A stretch of 26,241 bases of DNA from a bacterium (lineage in GTDB: Bacteria > SM23-81 > DAOVCL01). Position 1 is the first letter of the stretch; each line of letters begins with the position of its first letter. Location: contig JAOZPP010000040.1 in NCBI GenBank assembly GCA_029932675.1, positions 1-26,241 of the forward strand. The letters run 5' to 3'. The notes under the pieces were generated by a model. It made no database searches. It worked only from the letters and a program-made list of their open reading frames with translations, and was not told where the DNA came from. Positions 22,733 through 26,241 of the stretch are shown here, piece after piece. The translations under genes and the position numbers were made by a program.

Positions 22733-25700
22733 ATGAAAGCTGAAAGCTACGGGTTCAAGTCGTCGGTAAAATCAGCAGAGGCTCTCTTTCGGAGAGGCGA
22801 GATTGCCCAGGCATTGGAGGTCTATCAGAGGGTGAGGGAGGAAAATGGTTCCTCGATAAGTGCCACCACCTTAAATCTACTGAAGAGGAAGGAGCTTGAT
22901 TGTCTGCAGAGGCTGGGCAGGTATGAGGAGTGTCTGAAGGCAATAGCGGAGCTGAGACCCTTCTATGAATTTGAAGGGGATACAAGGCAATTGGGATGGG
23001 TGCTTTCCCTGAAGGCTTATTGTCTCAAGCAGTTGAGCAGGTTAAAGGAAGGTAAACAAGCAGCCGAAGAGGCGAGGGAACTCCTCAGAAACACGGCCCA
23101 TAATCTGGAGTACGGTGTTGCCCTTAACACGCTTGGGAATATCTATATGGGTCTTGGTAATCTAAGGGAGGCCAAGAAGTTATTGATGTATAGCATTCCA
23201 GCCTTTGAGAGGATTTCACCTATTCCCTATGGGAAAGTTATCAGTTCGCAGAACCTTCTGGGTCAGGTATGTTTTATGAGGGGGGAGACTAAGGAAGCGT
23301 TGGCGCATCTCAATGAGGCTCTGGAGCTTTGTAAGGATGTGGACAGCAAGGCCCAGGAGGCAATGGTTAAGGGAAATCTGGGCATTGTGCATCGTCGTGC
23401 TGCTATAGATTGGCCATTAGCCTCCAAGATGCTGAAGTCAAGCCTGAAGCTATCTGAAGAGCTGAATGACCCCTTGAGGATTGCCAGAAAGCTAACAGCT
23501 CTCTGTAGGCTCTATATCCTGCAGAGGAGATGGGATAAAGCCTCGGAAATTTCTGAGCTTTTGGAACGGGCTCAGAAGTTGGCCCAAGAGGGAGGGTATC
23601 AGAGGGAGTTGGCCACAGTCTGGGAGACAAGGGGCTGGTGGGAGATGGCCCTGGCCCAGCGGGAGGGTGGCTCTCATTTAGGGGCAGCAGAGCAGGCTTT
23701 GATACAGGCCCTGCAGATTGGCCAGCGGATAGCCCCCCAGGGCGATATAGTGATGGAGGCAAGTGAGAGGTTAGGCTGGGTCTGCCTTATGCGGGGCAGC
23801 CTGGAGGGTGCTTTAAGCTATGGGGAGCGCAGCCTGCGCATCGCCCGACATATAGGCTCGGTTTATGATGAAGGGCTGGCCCACAGGCTCTTAGGGGCAG
23901 TCTATCAGACCAGAGCAGAGACAAAAACCGAGAGGCGAAAGGCGAGGGATCACCTTGCCCGCAGCATCTCCCTTTTGGAGGAGGCAGGGGCTCGGTATGA
24001 CCTGGGGATAAGTCTCCTTTACAGTGGAAGCCTTCTGGTTAAGGATGGGGACTTTCGCCCTGAGGGGGAGAGGCAGTTGCTGGAGGCTGGGAGGGTATTT
24101 GAGGAACTCAAGCTCAGCTACTGGCTGGGAAGGTGCATTGCCCAGAGGGCTCGGGGGTTGATCCTGGATAACCGCTTGGACAAGGCCAGGGAGGCTCTTG
24201 AGAGGGCAAGGTCGTTGCTGGAGGAGGCTGGAGAGGGGGAGGCCTTGAGGGAAGTTGAAGAGGTGGAGGCCCAATGGGAGGGGGCCTCTGGTCAGGCGAT
24301 TGCCCAGGCCAGGGAGGAGCAGGAGCTTTTGGAGAGGTTGGGGCAGACATCTGTTGAAGAGCTGGGTAAGCTCCTCCAGGAGGTGGCCCAGAGGGTAGCA
24401 GCTCAGCGGGGGCTTATGGGATACAGGGGCAGTAAGAGGATGGTCTTAGGAGGACATTGGGGGATGAAGGAGGGAGAGGCCAGGGAGCTTCTCCAGGAGC
24501 TGGTGGATGGGGAGGTGCTTAGGCCCAGGCAGGCAGTTATCTCCACTTTCGGCTCAGAGGATGCGAGGTTTCCCTTTCTGAGGGGCAGGGGGATAACCAG
24601 CCTGATGTTTGTTCCCTTTGGGTTAAACAGCAAGGTAGAGGGACTTCTCTATCTGGACAGGAGATCAGGGGGGCCCTTTCGGCAGAGGGAGATGGATTTC
24701 TTTGTGCGGGCAGCAGGGATGTTGCAGTTTAAGGTGGTGGAGTTTCAGAGGGATGAGCTCCTTCGGGAGAACCTTCTGCTCAAGGAAAGGCTGGAGGAGG
24801 AGTATGGCTTTGGCAACATAGTCACTGTCAACCCCAAACTGAAGCAAGCTCTGCGGACTGCTCAAAGGTTCAAGGATTCCGGACTTCACATTCTCCTCCA
24901 GGGGGAGACAGGGACCGGAAAAGAACTTTTGGCCAGGGCCATTCACTATAGCAGCGAGAGGAGGGGAAAAAAGTTTGTGCCGGTAAACTGTGCCGCCTTC
25001 ACCGACACCCTTTTGGAGAGCGAGTTCTTTGGCCACAAGAGGGGTTCCTTTACCAATGCCCTTCAGGACAAGAGGGGGCTTTTTGAGGAAGCCGATGGGG
25101 GGACCTTGTTCTTGGATGAGGTAACCAATGCCAGTGAGGAGTTGCAGGCTAAGCTGTTGCGGGCGATAGAGGAGATGGAGGTAAGGAAGGTAGGGGAGAC
25201 CAGATCTAAGAAGGTGGATGTGCGGATAATTGGGGCCACCAACAGGGACCTGGGGGAGATGGTAGAGGCTGGTAAATTCCGCAAGGACCTCTACTACAGG
25301 CTCAAGGGGGTGGAGATAGAGCTACCTCCCTTAAGGGAGAGGAAGGAGGATATCCCGCCGCTTATCAACCATTTCCTCAATCTCTCTGCCCAGAAGGGAG
25401 GGGGGAGGATAAAGGGGGTAACCCAGGAGGCGATGGAACTTCTTGTTGCCTATGACTGGCCGGGGAATGTGCGGGAGTTGAAGAACGAGGTGGAGAGGGC
25501 AGCGGTCTTAGCCGAAGGTGGCTGGATTACTCCAGAGCATTTGTCCAAGGAGGTAAGGGCAGGAAACCCGAGGTCCTCTGAGGAGATATTTAGCTTTACA
25601 CTGGAAGAATCCCCGAAAGAAGTGATGGAGAGGTTAGAGAGGCAGCTCACGGAGTCTATCCTCCGGAGGTGTAATGGCAATAAAACGAAGGCAGCAAAGC

Positions 25701-25765
25701 TTCTGGGGCTTACGCGTGAGGGGTTGTTTAAAAGGCTAAGGAGATATCAAGCCCCCCAAGTGTGA
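22733..25765 (+). CDS. TPR-GAF-AAA+ sigma-54-type transcriptional regulator with Fis HTH
   Basis: 1010 residues; GAGGAG Shine-Dalgarno upstream. The N-terminal half (about 10-540) is an array of tetratricopeptide-like helical pairs ('GVALNTLGNIYMGLGNLREAKKL', 'AHLNEALELC', 'VCLMRGSLEGALSYGERSL'). A GAF-like domain (about 545-680; 'SLMFVPFGLNSKVEGLLYLDRRSGGPF') and a linker helix follow. The AAA+ domain (about 700-930) has Walker A GETGTGKE (724-731), Walker B 'GGTLFLDEV' and arginine-finger region 'FRKDLYYRL'. The sigma-54 contact loop is GSFTNA (771-776) instead of GAFTGA. A Fis-type helix-turn-helix ends the protein ('NKTKAAKLLGLTREGLFKRL'). It probably activates sigma-54 promoters in response to a protein or peptide bound by the TPRs. 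Its targets are not visible in the window. Confidence 0.93.
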   Translation: MKAESYGFKSSVKSAEALFRRGEIAQALEVYQRVREENGSSISATTLNLLKRKELDCLQRLGRYEECLKAIAELRPFYEFEGDTRQLGWVLSLKAYCLKQLSRLKEGKQAAEEARELLRNTAHNLEYGVALNTLGNIYMGLGNLREAKKLLMYSIPAFERISPIPYGKVISSQNLLGQVCFMRGETKEALAHLNEALELCKDVDSKAQEAMVKGNLGIVHRRAAIDWPLASKMLKSSLKLSEELNDPLRIARKLTALCRLYILQRRWDKASEISELLERAQKLAQEGGYQRELATVWETRGWWEMALAQREGGSHLGAAEQALIQALQIGQRIAPQGDIVMEASERLGWVCLMRGSLEGALSYGERSLRIARHIGSVYDEGLAHRLLGAVYQTRAETKTERRKARDHLARSISLLEEAGARYDLGISLLYSGSLLVKDGDFRPEGERQLLEAGRVFEELKLSYWLGRCIAQRARGLILDNRLDKAREALERARSLLEEAGEGEALREVEEVEAQWEGASGQAIAQAREEQELLERLGQTSVEELGKLLQEVAQRVAAQRGLMGYRGSKRMVLGGHWGMKEGEARELLQELVDGEVLRPRQAVISTFGSEDARFPFLRGRGITSLMFVPFGLNSKVEGLLYLDRRSGGPFRQREMDFFVRAAGMLQFKVVEFQRDELLRENLLLKERLEEEYGFGNIVTVNPKLKQALRTAQRFKDSGLHILLQGETGTGKELLARAIHYSSERRGKKFVPVNCAAFTDTLLESEFFGHKRGSFTNALQDKRGLFEEADGGTLFLDEVTNASEELQAKLLRAIEEMEVRKVGETRSKKVDVRIIGATNRDLGEMVEAGKFRKDLYYRLKGVEIELPPLRERKEDIPPLINHFLNLSAQKGGGRIKGVTQEAMELLVAYDWPGNVRELKNEVERAAVLAEGGWITPEHLSKEVRAGNPRSSEEIFSFTLEESPKEVMERLERQLTESILRRCNGNKTKAAKLLGLTREGLFKRLRRYQAPQV

Positions 25766-25945
25766 ACTTGATTCCCAAATCGTTAATTCAAGTTAATAGT
25801 CAAGATAATTTAGGTGAAAGTTGGATTATCTTGATGTTCTGACAATTATGATGTGAACTTCAGTTAACAAAACTTAGCTAATGGAGGGTTAGAAAAGGGG
25901 CAGAATACTGAGGAGCATTTAAAACTCAAACGAATAACTGATTAT

Positions 25946-25984
25946 AAAACAGCCACTTAGATTGGAAAACTAAGTGGCTGTTTT
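25946..25984. terminator. Strong, probably bidirectional terminator
   Basis: Perfect 15-bp stem AAAACAGCCACTTAG/CTAAGTGGCTGTTTT (25946-25960/25970-25984) with a nine-base loop. The A-run on one arm and T-run on the other suit termination in both directions. It lies 180 bp after the TPR regulator. Confidence 0.9.
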
Positions 25985-26074
25985 CATTTGGCATAAAATT
26001 TGTGTCAACATCTAAGTGCAGGCGGGGCTGCGCTTTCTTTCCCGTTTGCTTGCTTTCCTCCAAAGGAAGGGGTA

Positions 26075-26102
26075 GTGGGACAGGGCACCTGCCCTGTCCC
26101 AC
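26075..26102. repeat. Perfect 13-bp palindrome (REP-like)
   Basis: GTGGGACAGGGCA (26075-26087) and TGCCCTGTCCCAC (26090-26102) with two bases between. No T-run follows, so it is not a terminator. The core GGGACAGGG also occurs in the tRNA-Gly terminator (15090-15098). Resembles dispersed extragenic palindromes; copy number cannot be judged here. Confidence 0.6.
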
Positions 26103-26112
26103 CCATAAATGA

Positions 26113-26138
26113 GGTGGCAGAACCCTGATTCTGCCACC
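26113..26138. repeat. Perfect 10-bp palindrome (REP-like)
   Basis: GGTGGCAGAA (26113-26122), loop CCCTGA, TTCTGCCACC (26129-26138), 10 bp after the previous palindrome. The pair looks like a cluster of interspersed palindromic repeats. Confidence 0.6.
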
Positions 26139-26241
26139 AGAACCAACATTGTGCCCTCAGGGCTCCTGTCCTGACGGAAGACGGTAAAGAGGCAAGCGAG
26201 GGCCGGTAGAGTGTGGTCCGATAATCTCCTTGTGGTCCCCC

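Larger units (their letters stand above)
25766..26241. other. Gene-free region with terminator and short palindromes
   Basis: 476 bp to the window end without a supported gene. It contains the terminator at 25946-25984 and two perfect palindromes at 26075-26102 and 26113-26138, listed separately. GTGTCAA occurs at about 25997 without an upstream partner box. No tRNA or other RNA gene is recognised. Confidence 0.5.

Noticed and set aside
23403-25680. Many long antisense open frames across the TPR regulator
   Set aside because: The sense strand is purine-rich, which leaves few stop codons on the other strand; products are Pro/Leu/Ser-rich without domains.
25987-26003. Sigma-54 promoter-like TTGGCATAAAATTTGT
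   Set aside because: GG is followed after 10 bases by GT, not GC, and no gene follows in the window.

Overview
The window looks like a chromosomal piece of a Gram-negative-type bacterium outside the well-studied phyla. Several lipoproteins with lipoboxes, a TolC/MacA/MacB export system and a periplasmic Spy-like protein imply an outer membrane. One secreted protein ends in a FlgD-like/type IX-like C-terminal domain, and a PDZ-radical SAM (DUF512) gene sits next to der. That combination is typical of FCB-superphylum-related candidate phyla (WOR-3/TA06/KSB1/Zixibacteria-like). I cannot place it more exactly without a 23S search. Three genes appear to use TTG starts behind good Shine-Dalgarno sequences.

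Layout. 1-1140: 3' part of a 23S rRNA, spacer and 5S rRNA, followed 22 bp later by a beta-propeller lipoprotein gene with no room for its own promoter. 2304-11223 (all minus strand): a nine-gene block read as ECF sigma factor, zinc-finger anti-sigma factor, membrane-anchored Spy/CpxP/CnrX-like protein, small DUF5659-like protein, secreted protein with three 59-residue LTxxQ repeats and a FlgD-like tail, lipoprotein, TolC-like outer-membrane channel, MacA-like adaptor, MacB-like ABC permease. A bipartite element (CCGCAAGTTTTT, 11 nt, GTGTCAA) occurs upstream of both the sigma and the anti-sigma gene with identical spacing. It is a strong candidate for the ECF factor's own promoter. The MacA-like adaptor carries an inserted segment that matches the LTxxQ/QGAS repeat of the secreted protein, which ties sensor-like proteins and pump together.

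11428-14908: PAP2-family membrane enzyme behind a structured leader, convergent MFS transporter, CutA, and a small coiled-coil gene broken by a frameshift. 14967-19792: promoter, tRNA-Gly(CCC), terminator, then a tight housekeeping operon (DUF512 radical SAM, der, plsY, gpsA, merR-like) that seems to depend on read-through past the tRNA terminator. 19793-20201: a promoter-to-terminator unit of about 285 nt (candidate RNA or leader) ending 4 nt before the start codon of an ABC-F gene. 22181-25765: promoter, structured leader, a small exported protein, and a 1010-residue TPR-GAF-AAA+(sigma-54 type)-Fis regulator with an altered GAFTGA loop. The last 480 bp hold a 15-bp-stem terminator and perfect short palindromes.

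The strongest candidate for an undescribed system is the 2304-11302 block. It has the logic of the Cupriavidus cnrYXH-cnrCBA locus (sigma/anti-sigma/periplasmic sensor controlling an efflux pump), but uses a zf-HC2 anti-sigma, a MacAB-type pump, extra LTxxQ proteins and a Spy-like repeat built into the pump adaptor.
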